Assembly (NCBI RefSeq): GCF_001294335.1
Contig: NZ_LGKG01000138.1
Location: forward strand, 44,292-108,291
DNA from: Streptomyces chattanoogensis
GTDB lineage: Bacteria; Actinomycetota; Actinomycetes; Streptomycetales; Streptomycetaceae
Reading direction: 5' to 3'
DNA: 64,000 nucleotides
Shown: positions 1-8,019 of the stretch, piece after piece
Position numbering within the stretch: the stretch's first letter is position 1
Layout: the number at the start of each line of letters is the position of its first letter
Notes under the pieces: model-generated
The model's input: the letters and a program-made list of their open reading frames with translations, nothing else
The model's database searches: none
Told to the model about the DNA's origin: nothing
Made by a program: the position numbers and the translations under genes

Positions 1-439
1 CAAGCACTTTGGCCTGCAGACCGTTGAGCGTAAGGATCAGTACAAGGGCCAGCTTGGTGCAGGTGAGGGGAGAACCGAGGTCGGGGTGGAGCATGGCGCC
101 GCTGCCAACCAGTCCGGCCAGGCCCGCCCAGACCGGCGCATGGAGACGGTTGGCGGTGGTGAGCGCTTCGGACAGCGAACACCTGCCCGTAAGCCACAGC
201 AGGCCGTAGTAGTCGATCACCACAACCGCACCGAACCCCAGCACCAGGGAGGCCAGGTGGATGAAGAGGGCCACCGTGTGGAGAGCCGGGTCGGGGTGCA
301 GATGGGCAGAAACCCACAAACAACTGGCGAGCGTGAGGCTGGCCAGCAGAGCGGCAACACCGAGGGCCCACCATGAGTCGTGCAGGCGCAGGGGAGGGCT
401 TTGACCTGCAGAGGTGTTGGTTGCGGACAGCGATGGCAC
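1..439 (-). CDS. Polytopic membrane protein, C-terminus outside window
   Basis: An open frame runs from a GTG at 439 to the window edge (146 codons visible). I chose this GTG because a GGAG lies 6 nt upstream; an in-frame GTG at 460 has no ribosome site. Hydrophobic segments lie at about residues 23-43, 56-80, 98-115 and 127-140, so it is an integral membrane protein. I do not recognise the family. An iron box (468-486) sits 28 nt upstream of the start, so it is probably repressed by iron, like the ZIP transporter transcribed away from it. Function unknown; a metal-related role is only suggested by context. Confidence 0.6.
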   Translation of the reverse strand, partial: MPSLSATNTSAGQSPPLRLHDSWWALGVAALLASLTLASCLWVSAHLHPDPALHTVALFIHLASLVLGFGAVVVIDYYGLLWLTGRCSLSEALTTANRLHAPVWAGLAGLVGSGAMLHPDLGSPLTCTKLALVLILTLNGLQAKVL

Positions 440-467
440 GTCGGTCTCCAGGCGGCTCACACATAAA

Positions 468-486
468 GAAGGCAAGGCTTACCTAA
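468..486. promoter_or_regulatory. Iron box 1 (DmdR/IdeR-type operator)
   Basis: GAAGGCAAGGCTTACCTAA, the reverse complement of TTAGGTAAGCCTTGCCTTC, close to the actinobacterial DmdR/IdeR consensus TTAGGTTAGGCTAACCTAA. It precedes the minus-strand membrane protein starting at 439. Confidence 0.75.
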
Positions 487-587
487 ATGTCGCCGCCCCG
501 GTCAACACCGAAAGGCCGGATCGGCCCGCGGGCACCCAAAGCGTGGCCTCGTCGAGATGTTGCCGAGATCTGACGAATCAATGGTTG

Positions 588-606
588 TTAGGTAAGCCTT
601 GCCTGC
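588..606. promoter_or_regulatory. Iron box 2 (DmdR/IdeR-type operator)
   Basis: TTAGGTAAGCCTTGCCTGC, with the same 17-base core as boxes 1 and 3. It lies directly before the first possible start codon of the ZIP transporter and probably overlaps its promoter. Confidence 0.78.
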
Positions 607-609
607 TCT

Positions 610-1491
610 ATGTTCTGCGCGCCGCTCCCCCTCGGTTCCGCAGTCACCTGGAGCATCGTGTCCGGTTCTCAGATCGCTCTGCTCGGCGCCATCGCCGGCT
701 TCACCATCTATCTCGGGCTGCCCATCGGCCGCCTGCGTAACCCCGCACCCCGGCTGAGGGCCGGGCTCAATGCAGTCGCCATCGGCATCCTGCTCTTCCT
801 GTTCTGGGACGTTCTCAGCGCAGCCTGGGAGCCCACCGACGCCGCGCTGGGCGACAAGCACTGGGGTACCGCCGCCACCGGTGGGCTGGTCCTCGCCGCC
901 GGTCTCGCTGCCGGTCTGGCCGGCCTCGTCTACTACGACCGCTGGACCGCACGCCGCCAGACCTCCGCCGTCGTGTCCTCCTCCGACGGTCCGGGGGCGG
1001 CCGCCGGGACCGAACCGGCACCGGCGCCGCAGTCTCAGGCCGGCAGCCTGGCGATGATGATCGCCATCGGCATCGGGCTGCACAACTTCGCCGAGGGCCT
1101 GGCCATCGGCAACTCCGCCGCCAAGGGCGAGATCTCGCTGGCCGTGCTGCTCATCATCGGCTTCGGTCTGCACAACGCCACCGAAGGCTTCGGCATCGTC
1201 GCGCCTCTGGCCGCCGAGGGCACCCGCCCCTCCTGGATAAGTCTCGCGCTGCTCGGCCTGATCGGCGGCGGCCCCACCTTCGCCGGAACCCTGCTGGGCC
1301 AGCACCTGGTCAGCGACACGCTCTCCATCGCCTTCCTGGGGCTGGCGGCCGGATCGATCCTCTACGTCGTCATCGAACTCCTGGCCGTCGCCCGCCGCGC
1401 GGCCCTGAAGGAGCTCACCACCTGGATGATCCTCGTCGGCCTGCTCCTGGGCTTCGCCACCGACGCCGTCGTCACCGCCGCCGGCGTCTGA
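610..1491 (+). CDS. ZIP-family divalent metal transporter
   Basis: A 293-residue membrane protein of the ZIP (ZupT-like) family, which carries Zn, Fe or Mn ions into the cytoplasm. The two histidine-containing helices that form the metal path are visible: HNFAEGLAIG near residue 158 and HNATEGFGIV near 190. A Pro/Ala-rich loop at about 120-145 separates the N-terminal and C-terminal helix bundles. The ATG at 610 is only 3 nt after an iron box; a GTG at 658 is an alternative start that leaves room for a leader. Control by iron box 2 suggests iron, or iron and manganese, as substrate (inference). It is probably transcribed alone; the next gene downstream is on the opposite strand. Confidence 0.85.
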   Translation: MFCAPLPLGSAVTWSIVSGSQIALLGAIAGFTIYLGLPIGRLRNPAPRLRAGLNAVAIGILLFLFWDVLSAAWEPTDAALGDKHWGTAATGGLVLAAGLAAGLAGLVYYDRWTARRQTSAVVSSSDGPGAAAGTEPAPAPQSQAGSLAMMIAIGIGLHNFAEGLAIGNSAAKGEISLAVLLIIGFGLHNATEGFGIVAPLAAEGTRPSWISLALLGLIGGGPTFAGTLLGQHLVSDTLSIAFLGLAAGSILYVVIELLAVARRAALKELTTWMILVGLLLGFATDAVVTAAGV

Positions 1492-1588
1492 AACGTCTGA
1501 AACACCGGAAGCGAACACGCCTCGCTGCGAGGGGGGACAGCCGCCCTCGCGGCGTCCACCCCGCGGCGGCGGCAACGACACCCCGGGA

Positions 1589-1815
1589 TTACGCGAGGAC
1601 GGACCGAACCGACTCCGGTGACCGTCCCAGCACCATCGTGCCGTCGTCGGCGGTGATGATCGGCCGCTGAATCAACGTGGGGTGGGCGGCAAGCTCCTCG
1701 ATCCACCGGGTGCGGTCCGCCGCTTCGCGCGGCCACGCCGCCAGGCACCGAGGTACCAACGGTGCAGCGCGGCAATCGCCTCCGGCTGAAGCCCAAGTCG
1801 CGCATGGTGCCACCT
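1589..1815 (-). pseudogene. Arsenate reductase (ArsC-like) C-terminal remnant
   Basis: The last 35 residues match the end of ArsC-family proteins (LIQRPIITADDGTMVLGRSPE, then the terminal helix). The preceding residues continue in another frame, so the gene is frameshifted, and the N-terminus with the catalytic Cys is absent. It lies just downstream of the tautomerase and is not expected to be functional. The family call rests on the short C-terminal block only. Confidence 0.5.
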
Positions 1816-1837
1816 GGGCTTTGTCCGAGCCGGCCGG

Positions 1838-2071
1838 TCAGTTGTCGCGGTAGTTCGGGGCCTTGATGAGCAGATGCTGACGCCCCGTGATCTCCGGTAC
1901 GTAGACCGTCTCGTTCCAGCCGGGCTCGGCCACCGGCTCCAGAGCGATCGAGACGGCGCCTTCGTGGACGCCGAAGTGCTCCGTGACGAAAGCGGTGACC
2001 GTCTCGGCGAGCTGTTTCTTCTGCTCGTCGGTGAAGTCCACGGGGAAGTGTTTGATGTTGACGTGCGGCAT
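1838..2071 (-). CDS. pptA: PptA-like 4-oxalocrotonate tautomerase family protein
   Basis: A 77-residue protein that matches small tautomerases over its whole length. It begins MPHVNIKHFP, so Pro becomes residue 1 after Met removal and acts as the general base in this family. These enzymes interconvert keto and enol forms; the substrate is unknown. It starts 46 nt after the indigoidine synthase stop on the same strand and is probably the last gene of that iron-controlled operon. A role in indigoidine chemistry, such as tautomerising the cyclised aminoglutarimide, is an attractive but unproven idea. The likely ribosome site AAGGAG is about 12 nt upstream, which is rather far. Confidence 0.85.
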   Translation of the reverse strand: MPHVNIKHFPVDFTDEQKKQLAETVTAFVTEHFGVHEGAVSIALEPVAEPGWNETVYVPEITGRQHLLIKAPNYRDN

Positions 2072-2117
2072 AGGGGCTCAGGGCTCCTTGGTTTCGTCGG
2101 AGGGCTGTGGGGTGGGC

Positions 2118-5100
2118 TTACCGGAACGAGGGAGAGTGGCGTGTGCCGAGGTGGGATCGGATCGCCGACACCAGTTCGGCGACGCCCTGTTCCTTCAGCA
2201 CGCTGTAGTGGTCGCCGTCCAGGTCGACCACGGCGGGGGGCGTGGCGGAGTAACCGGAGCGGCCCTCGATGAACGAGTAGTCGTCTCCCGCGGCCTTGAA
2301 GATGGCCACCGGAGCGTTCAGGCGTCGTTCGGCCAGTTCGCGGAAGGTGTACTCGAATTCGTACGTCTCCGCCACGATCCGGGTGATCCTCCGGATGAGC
2401 TGCTCGTCGAGGGCGGGAGACACGCTGTGGACGAAGGCCAAGAAGCTGTCCTCGTCCCGCGTTACCTCCAGGCACTGATCCAGCTCGGGTCCGCTGATGG
2501 TGCCCGCGAAGACGGAGAACAGGATCGTCACATACGCCGGGTTGCGGTACGAGGCCGCACGCCCGTGGCGGTCGCCGTCGGCCTCGCGGACCTTCGGGTT
2601 CCCGGGGCAGAGCAACAGCAGGTTCGCCACCTGCTCGCCGGCCTGCTCCAGTTGCCAGGCCGCCTCGAAGGCGACCCGTGCGCCGAAGGAGTACCCCCAC
2701 AGCGTGTACGGGCCCCTGGGTTGCACGCGCCGGATCTCGGCCACGTCGGCGGCGGCCATCTCCCGGATCGTCGGGTAGGGCGTCTCTCCGGCGTTGATGC
2801 CATGGGCCTGTATCCCGTAGAAGGGCCGGCCGATGCCCGCCTCGCGCCCCAGCAGGCGGAGGTTCATCGGATAGCCCCCAAGTCCCGGCCAGCAGAACAC
2901 CGGGCTGTCCGCACCCTCGTTGTCCAGCAGCACCAGCCGTGAGGACGGTTCACTGCCGTCGCTCCCGATCCGGGCCGCCAGATCGGCCAGCTTCGGGCAC
3001 TCGAAGACGACCTGGAGCGGCAGCTGCGTACCGAACTCCTTGTTGATCTTGTTGATGAGCGCGACGGCGGTCAGCGAGTTCCCTCCGGAGGCGAAGAACT
3101 CGTCCTCCACGGAGACGTTCTCGTACTTCAGCGCCTTGCCCCACTCCTCGGCGAGCCAGCACTCGGTCCGTGTCGCGGGGGCGACGTAGGGAGCGGCCGT
3201 ATCGGCCGAGCGGACGGCATCGGAGGCGGCCAGGGCCTTGCCGTCGATCTTCCCGTTCGCGGTCAGCGGCAGCTCGTCGAGCACCAGGACCCGGTTCGGG
3301 ATCATGTAGTCGGGCAGGAGATGGGCCAGTTCGTCCTTGATCATCTCCGCCGGGCCCTTCATGTGGACCGCGTCCTCGTGCATGCCCTCGCTGCGGATCT
3401 GCTCCTCGCTGACCTTGCCGCCGAGGAAGAAGTACGACGCGCCGGACCCGATCCCGCACGCGGCCAGGATGTCGTCCATGCGCCGTGCCGCCGGCAGCGG
3501 ATGGCCGGTCCTGGAGCTGTAGCCGGACGACATGAAGCCCAGCCCGAGGCCGTTGCGCTGCAGGTGGTGCAGTTTTGTCCCCAGGCTGATGTACTCCAGC
3601 CACTCCTGGTCGGCCCGGCTGACGGCGGTGATGCCGAAGCCTGCCCGGTCGTACACCTTCTGGTTGATGGCGATCACATGCTTACGGAGCACCAGATCGT
3701 CGGAAATGCGGACGAGATCGCCGCGCACATGACAATACTGACCGGCCGTCAGATCTGCCACGCCTCCAGGGTGGGCCTGCACAAAGATCTCGGTCGGGTC
3801 CTGCGGGGGCATCCCGTCGCTGGGGTGAATCTCGAATGTGCCCAGGTAGTAGTCCTCGTCGGCGACGTCCAGGCCGTTCTTGACGGACGGGCGGTAGGCC
3901 AAGGGGCGGATGTTCAGCCCGTATTCGGGCAGCACCTCCTCGAACAAGCCGACCATGTGCCCGGTTTCGAACTCCAGCACTTCCTGGATGTTGTTCTTGT
4001 ACACCGGCTCGATCGCCCGCTTCTTGCCGACGAAGTGAACCGCGAAAGACGTACCCGACGGGTCGGCCGCATCACCGATCCGGACCAGGGTGTGGTCGAC
4101 GGGGTGGTAGTAGTACACGCCCGCATCCAGGCCGGCCACGCCGCCGGCCCCGCCGGCCTCCAGATACATCTGCGTCGCATACAACGCGCCGGGCGAAGCG
4201 TAGGCGTACTTCGGCAGCAGCCGCTCCGCACTGCGGTACTGGCCGAACCACCTGAGGATCTCGCCGAGTTCGGCGAACGTCACCTCATCAAGGCCGCAGG
4301 AGAAGCTGCTGACCGTCCGCGGGGCGAGAAGTTCCAGGACGTCGGCCCGGGTGACCTGCCCGCCCTCGTAGAAGCGGTAGGTCTTGCGGGCAAAGGTCTC
4401 CCGCCGCTGACGCTGGGTCTCCTGCTTTCCGGGCAGTTCCACCACTGGTCTTGCGTGGAGCTCCTCAGGGTCCCTGACGCCCGGGTTGGACAGTTGCGCC
4501 TTCACCTGAAGCTTGGTCGCCTTGGACTGGTGGTGACCGCCGTGGTTCCCCTGGTCCATCAGCGCTGCTTCCTTCGGGTTCAGCTCGACGCACGCCACCA
4601 GGTTCTGGAAGCCGGTCCGGGCGTCGTCGGTGACGAGGGCAGCCGCTCGCTTGACCCAGGTGTGCTCCTCGATGGCCAGGGCGATTTCGTCCAGCTCGAC
4701 GCGGTAGCCGCGCAGCTTGATCTGGTTGTCGGTCCGGCCGGAGAACTGGATCGTGCCGTCCGGGTTCCAGTAGGCCAGGTCCCCGGTCCGGTACAGCCGC
4801 TCCGTCGGGACGAAGGGCGAGGGGACGAAACGCTCCCGCGTCTGCTCGGGCCGGTGGAGGTAGCCGCGCGCCAGCTGGACGCCGCCGATGTACAGCTCGC
4901 CGGTCTCACCGATGTCCACCGGTGCGAGATCCTTGTCGAGGATGAAGCACTGGGTGTTGTCGACGGGCACGCCGATCGGGATCGTGCCGGCACCTTCGCC
5001 GATCTCGTCCGGGTCGACCAGATACGCGGTCGCGTTGATGGTGCACTCGGTCGGGCCGTAGAGATTGACCAGCGAGACCCACGGAAGCTCGTCGGCGAAG

Positions 5101-5987
5101 GTCCGGGCAAGCTGCCGGGAGAGTGCCTCACCGCCGGAGAACACCCGTCGGAGCGAGGTGCACAGGGAGAACTCCTCGTTGTCCAGCAGCGCCTGAAGCA
5201 GGGTCGGCACGCACTGGAGCGTGGTCACCTCGTGCTTGACGAGGGTCTGGATCAGGGCCTGCGGGTCCCGGTAGATGCCGGGTGCACCCACCACGACCCG
5301 ACCGCCCACCGCAGGAGCCAGGATCTCCCACTGCGCCGCGTCGAAGCTCATCGGCGTCTTCTGCAGCACCGTGGTGCCCTTGCCCAGGTGTCCGCAGGCG
5401 TGCATCCACCGCATCTGGGACATGATGCTGCGGTGCTCGATCATCACGCCCTTCGGCCTGCCCGTGCTGCCCGAGGTGTAGATGACATACGCCAAGTCGT
5501 CCGGCCGGGGCACCGTGGGACTCATCTCGGTGCCGGGCTCTTCGCGGCGGGCCTCGGCCTCGGCCAGGGTGACGATCCGCGTCCCTCGCGGGACAAGCTC
5601 GGCCAGGCGCGCGGCCAGGTGGTCCTGGGTGACGATGACGCGGGTGCGGCTGTCCTCGATCATGTAGCGCAGCCGGTCCTCGGGGTACTCCGGGGACAGC
5701 GGCAGATAGGCGGCTCCAGCGAACAGGATGCCCCACGCGCCGGCCATCAGGTCCAGGGACGGTTCGACGTACAGACCGACGCTGTCGTCAGCGCCCACGC
5801 CCAGCCGCTGCAGGCAGGCGGCCAGCCGGCTTCCCGCCTGCACCAGCTCCCGGTAGGTGAGGCTCTGGTCACCGCAGGCGGCCACCATGGCCTCGGGCTG
5901 AGCCTCCGCCTGCTCCTTCAGCAGGCCGGGAAGGCTACTGCCCAGGTGCGTGTGGCGTATTCGTGCGCCGAACGGTGCGGTCTTCAC
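2118..5987 (-). CDS. indC: Indigoidine synthase (single-module NRPS, A-Ox-T-TE)
   Basis: About 1290 residues with the exact layout of BpsA/IndC enzymes, which adenylate, oxidise and cyclise two L-glutamines to the blue pigment indigoidine. In order: adenylation domain (YTSGSTGRPKGV, NLYGPTE, YRTGDLAYW); an oxidation domain of the SagB nitroreductase type (FMN) inserted before the last adenylation motif (TANGKIDGKAL); carrier domain with GGNSLTA, whose Ser takes phosphopantetheine; thioesterase with GYSFG and DHYS. Similarity to S. lavendulae BpsA is clear throughout, including the GNHGGHHQSK linker. I prefer the GTG at 5987 (GGAGG 5 nt upstream); an ATG at 6026 would overlap the exporter stop by 11 bp. 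It is second in an exporter-synthase-tautomerase operon behind iron box 3. No phosphopantetheinyl transferase is in the window. Confidence 0.93.
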   Translation of the reverse strand: MKTAPFGARIRHTHLGSSLPGLLKEQAEAQPEAMVAACGDQSLTYRELVQAGSRLAACLQRLGVGADDSVGLYVEPSLDLMAGAWGILFAGAAYLPLSPEYPEDRLRYMIEDSRTRVIVTQDHLAARLAELVPRGTRIVTLAEAEARREEPGTEMSPTVPRPDDLAYVIYTSGSTGRPKGVMIEHRSIMSQMRWMHACGHLGKGTTVLQKTPMSFDAAQWEILAPAVGGRVVVGAPGIYRDPQALIQTLVKHEVTTLQCVPTLLQALLDNEEFSLCTSLRRVFSGGEALSRQLARTFADELPWVSLVNLYGPTECTINATAYLVDPDEIGEGAGTIPIGVPVDNTQCFILDKDLAPVDIGETGELYIGGVQLARGYLHRPEQTRERFVPSPFVPTERLYRTGDLAYWNPDGTIQFSGRTDNQIKLRGYRVELDEIALAIEEHTWVKRAAALVTDDARTGFQNLVACVELNPKEAALMDQGNHGGHHQSKATKLQVKAQLSNPGVRDPEELHARPVVELPGKQETQRQRRETFARKTYRFYEGGQVTRADVLELLAPRTVSSFSCGLDEVTFAELGEILRWFGQYRSAERLLPKYAYASPGALYATQMYLEAGGAGGVAGLDAGVYYYHPVDHTLVRIGDAADPSGTSFAVHFVGKKRAIEPVYKNNIQEVLEFETGHMVGLFEEVLPEYGLNIRPLAYRPSVKNGLDVADEDYYLGTFEIHPSDGMPPQDPTEIFVQAHPGGVADLTAGQYCHVRGDLVRISDDLVLRKHVIAINQKVYDRAGFGITAVSRADQEWLEYISLGTKLHHLQRNGLGLGFMSSGYSSRTGHPLPAARRMDDILAACGIGSGASYFFLGGKVSEEQIRSEGMHEDAVHMKGPAEMIKDELAHLLPDYMIPNRVLVLDELPLTANGKIDGKALAASDAVRSADTAAPYVAPATRTECWLAEEWGKALKYENVSVEDEFFASGGNSLTAVALINKINKEFGTQLPLQVVFECPKLADLAARIGSDGSEPSSRLVLLDNEGADSPVFCWPGLGGYPMNLRLLGREAGIGRPFYGIQAHGINAGETPYPTIREMAAADVAEIRRVQPRGPYTLWGYSFGARVAFEAAWQLEQAGEQVANLLLLCPGNPKVREADGDRHGRAASYRNPAYVTILFSVFAGTISGPELDQCLEVTRDEDSFLAFVHSVSPALDEQLIRRITRIVAETYEFEYTFRELAERRLNAPVAIFKAAGDDYSFIEGRSGYSATPPAVVDLDGDHYSVLKEQGVAELVSAIRSHLGTRHSPSFR

Positions 5988-6015
5988 GGGTTCCTCCCCA
6001 CTCACTGATGCATGG

Positions 6016-6921
6016 TCACGAGGCATGAGCGACGGGCTCCTCAGCCGATATCTGGACTCTCGGCCGCTGCCGGGGCTGGGCCAGGACGACAGCGGCGACG
6101 ACGGCCACGGCGCCGGCCAGCTGGAGCGGCGACAACGCCTGGCCGAGGAAGGCGTAGCCGAGGACCGTTGCGGCCAACGGGCTGGCGAACCCGAGGATCG
6201 ATACCGCCAGTGCGGGAAGCCGCTCGATGCCCCGGAACCACACCGCGTAGGCGACCAGGGCCCCGATCACGCTCAGGTACCCGAACCCGGCAATGTTCGA
6301 GCCGGTGATGCGACCGGGGAGTCCCTCGGCGACCAGCGCGGCCGGCGCCAGAACCAGGCCCCCGACGGTCAACTGCCAACCCGTGAAGGTCAGTACGTTC
6401 ACCCCCGCCGGCCGACCCCAGCGCTTGGTGAGCACGATGCCGGACGCCATGCAGACCGCGCCCCCCAGACCGGCCAGCACACCTACGGCGTCCAGACCCG
6501 CCTGCGGCTGCAGCACCAGCAGCGCCACCCCCACCACCCCGAGCACGCACGCCGCCACTTGCATCGGCCGGATCCGGTCCTTCAGCAACGCTGCCGCCAG
6601 CAGCAGCACCAGCATCGGCTGCACCGAAACCACCAGGGCCGCAACGCCACCGGGCAGGTGATACGCGGCCACGAACAGCAGGTAGAAGAACGCGCCGATG
6701 TTCAGCACACCCAGCACCAGGGCACGCCACCACCACACCCCGCGCGGCAGCACCCGGCCGACCGCGAGCAGCACCAGCCCGGCCGGCAGCGCTCGCACGG
6801 TGGAGGCCAGCAGCGGCCTGTCGGGCGGCAGGAGCTCCGTCGTCACCAGGTAGGTGCTGCCCCAGACCGCCGGAGCCAGGGCGGTCAGGACCGTGTCGAA
6901 CGCCAGCCGGTTGCCTCTCAC
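6016..6921 (-). CDS. EamA/DMT-family exporter
   Basis: A ten-helix drug/metabolite transporter with two EamA repeats (the first from about residue 8, the second from about 150). The GTG at 6921 is preceded by AGGGGG at 4 nt and gives MRGNRLAFDTV, the normal beginning for this family; longer upstream starts add a non-hydrophobic stretch with no ribosome site. It is the first gene of the indigoidine operon; its stop lies 28 nt before the preferred synthase start. Export of indigoidine or a precursor is the simplest role (inference from context). Iron box 3 lies about 170 nt upstream, so the mRNA would have a long leader. Confidence 0.85.
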   Translation of the reverse strand: MRGNRLAFDTVLTALAPAVWGSTYLVTTELLPPDRPLLASTVRALPAGLVLLAVGRVLPRGVWWWRALVLGVLNIGAFFYLLFVAAYHLPGGVAALVVSVQPMLVLLLAAALLKDRIRPMQVAACVLGVVGVALLVLQPQAGLDAVGVLAGLGGAVCMASGIVLTKRWGRPAGVNVLTFTGWQLTVGGLVLAPAALVAEGLPGRITGSNIAGFGYLSVIGALVAYAVWFRGIERLPALAVSILGFASPLAATVLGYAFLGQALSPLQLAGAVAVVAAVVLAQPRQRPRVQISAEEPVAHAS

Positions 6922-7010
6922 TTCGCCCCCTGCACTGCCAAGACCCATGAGACGTACAGGACAGCAGCGCCTATGACAGGCACGGATCTGGGCACGGCGA
7001 TTTCTCCCAT
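6918..7010 (-). CDS. Possible 30-residue leader ORF coupled to the exporter
   Basis: An ATG at 7010 opens a 30-codon frame (begins MGEIAVPRSV, ends LAVQGAK) with one hydrophobic stretch. Its TGA stop overlaps the exporter GTG as GTGA, the usual geometry of translational coupling. It lies inside the long leader between iron box 3 and the exporter. No good ribosome site is visible before it, so it may be fortuitous. Confidence 0.2.
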   Translation of the reverse strand: MGEIAVPRSVPVIGAAVLYVSWVLAVQGAK

Positions 7011-7092
7011 TCGGGCAGGACTGCGCAGCAGGAAATGTCGGACCGGCCGCACCTTCGAGTGCGCGACAGAAACCGACCGGTGAGACCATAAG

Positions 7093-7111
7093 CTAGGCAA
7101 GGCTTACCTAA
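7093..7111. promoter_or_regulatory. Iron box 3 (DmdR/IdeR-type operator)
   Basis: CTAGGCAAGGCTTACCTAA. On the minus strand this reads TTAGGTAAGCCTTGCCTAG, sharing its core with boxes 1 and 2. It controls the leftward exporter-indigoidine synthase-tautomerase operon. Confidence 0.78.
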
Positions 7112-7255
7112 CAAGAGCGCGTTCCGCAGGGCGCCTGCCGCGTATGGCCTGCGATCTCTCGCAGGGCAGTCGACTCAACAGCCCTGAGACGGCACAGCTG
7201 TTGCGCCAGGCCGCACCTGAACCAGGGCGCGGGCCGCACACACTTGCCCTTACAC

Positions 7256-7274
7256 TTAGGTACGCCTAACCTAT
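7256..7274. promoter_or_regulatory. Iron box 4 (DmdR/IdeR-type operator)
   Basis: TTAGGTACGCCTAACCTAT, a near-palindromic match to the iron-box consensus. It lies 51 nt before the DoxX fragment at 7326, on the plus strand. Confidence 0.78.
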
Positions 7275-7325
7275 GCCGGTGGCTGCCCCCGTCGAAGTTG
7301 TCACCTCCGTCGAAAGGGCCCACCG

Positions 7326-7502
7326 ATGTCATCCCTCCGCAAGAACGCCGACAAGGCCACGCCCTATGCGCTGGGTCTCTTCCGGATCGTCATCGGCCTG
7401 CTCTTCGCCTGCCACGGCGCGTCTTCGCTCTTCGGGATCTTCGGCGGGCACATGGGCCAGGGCGGAACCGTTCCCACCGGCGTCTGGCCCTACTGGCGGT
7501 GA
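7326..7502 (+). pseudogene. DoxX-family membrane protein, N-terminal fragment
   Basis: Fifty-eight codons from an ATG give a DoxX start: FRIVIGLLFACHGASSLFGIF, then a GGTVPTGVWPYW segment. The family continues for roughly another 80 residues with three more helices, but here a TGA follows directly and the downstream sequence belongs to other families. A rearrangement therefore joined the DoxX N-terminus to unrelated DNA. The iron box upstream is intact, so the fragment may still be transcribed in low iron. Confidence 0.65.
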
Positions 7503-7620
7503 TGCGGGCCGCGAGCGCAGCGGCCTTTTCCGCGATCACCGCCTCACCCGGCGCCAAAGCGCACTACCGGCGTCGACGCGACGACCACGGAGACAGGCAC
7601 GCAGCCGCCCAGACGCACCT
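7503..7620 (+). mobile_element. Possible IS110-family transposase remnant
   Basis: One frame reads AAAFSAITASPGAKAHYRRRR followed by a helix like that near the C-terminus of IS110/IS116 transposases (SPxAxxYYxxxR). Only about 40 codons remain, with no terminal repeats. It sits at the breakpoint between the DoxX fragment and a hydrolase tail and may mark the insertion that broke them. The match is short. Confidence 0.35.
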
Positions 7621-7786
7621 TAAGACCGACGGCATCTGGGTGCACTACGGCTTCACCGGCACGGCATGTGGGTCACACCCCCGATAGGGCGCTGGGCCGT
7701 ACTGCTGGCCAACAAGCTCTACTGCACCCGCGATCGGGCCTCTGGCCGATGTCCACGATGCCTTCCGCGCCGTGGCATTCCGCTGA
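7621..7786 (+). pseudogene. Serine hydrolase (beta-lactamase-related) C-terminal remnant
   Basis: Three short stretches in different frames line up in order with the end of class-C beta-lactamase-like serine hydrolases: IWVHYGFTGTA, then MWVTPPIGRWAVLLANKLY, then LADVHDAFRAVAF with a stop at 7784-7786. At least two frameshifts separate them, and the catalytic Ser-x-x-Lys region is missing. About 230 bp with no recognisable gene follow before the sigma factor stop. Confidence 0.5.
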
Positions 7787-8019
7787 CGCTCGCTCCCGCG
7801 TCCAGCACGCCGCCCCGCCAACGCACGTCGACGTCGTCAGGAGGTGCTCCGGGCCGAGGACGAACTGGTCGCCCATCGCCCTGACCCGGCAGCCAACAGC
7901 TCATGCGCGCCAGTCGTGGAGGATCCACCGCGACTGGCCAGATGTCCATCTCCATGTCCATCTCCACAGTCATGCCCCGCCAACGAACGTCCGATCCTGA
8001 TGGGACCGGTGGGAACGAG

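Noticed and set aside
1838..2071. Small protein after the NRPS as an MbtH-like partner
   Set aside because: It lacks the MbtH Trp motif and is a tautomerase with N-terminal Pro.
2118..5987. NRPS as a siderophore synthetase because of the iron box
   Set aside because: No condensation domain; the embedded oxidation domain and whole-length similarity identify an indigoidine synthase.
3321..6008. Very long plus-strand open frame opposite the indigoidine synthase
   Set aside because: Antisense shadow of a high-GC gene; composition is non-protein-like and the minus strand encodes a complete NRPS.
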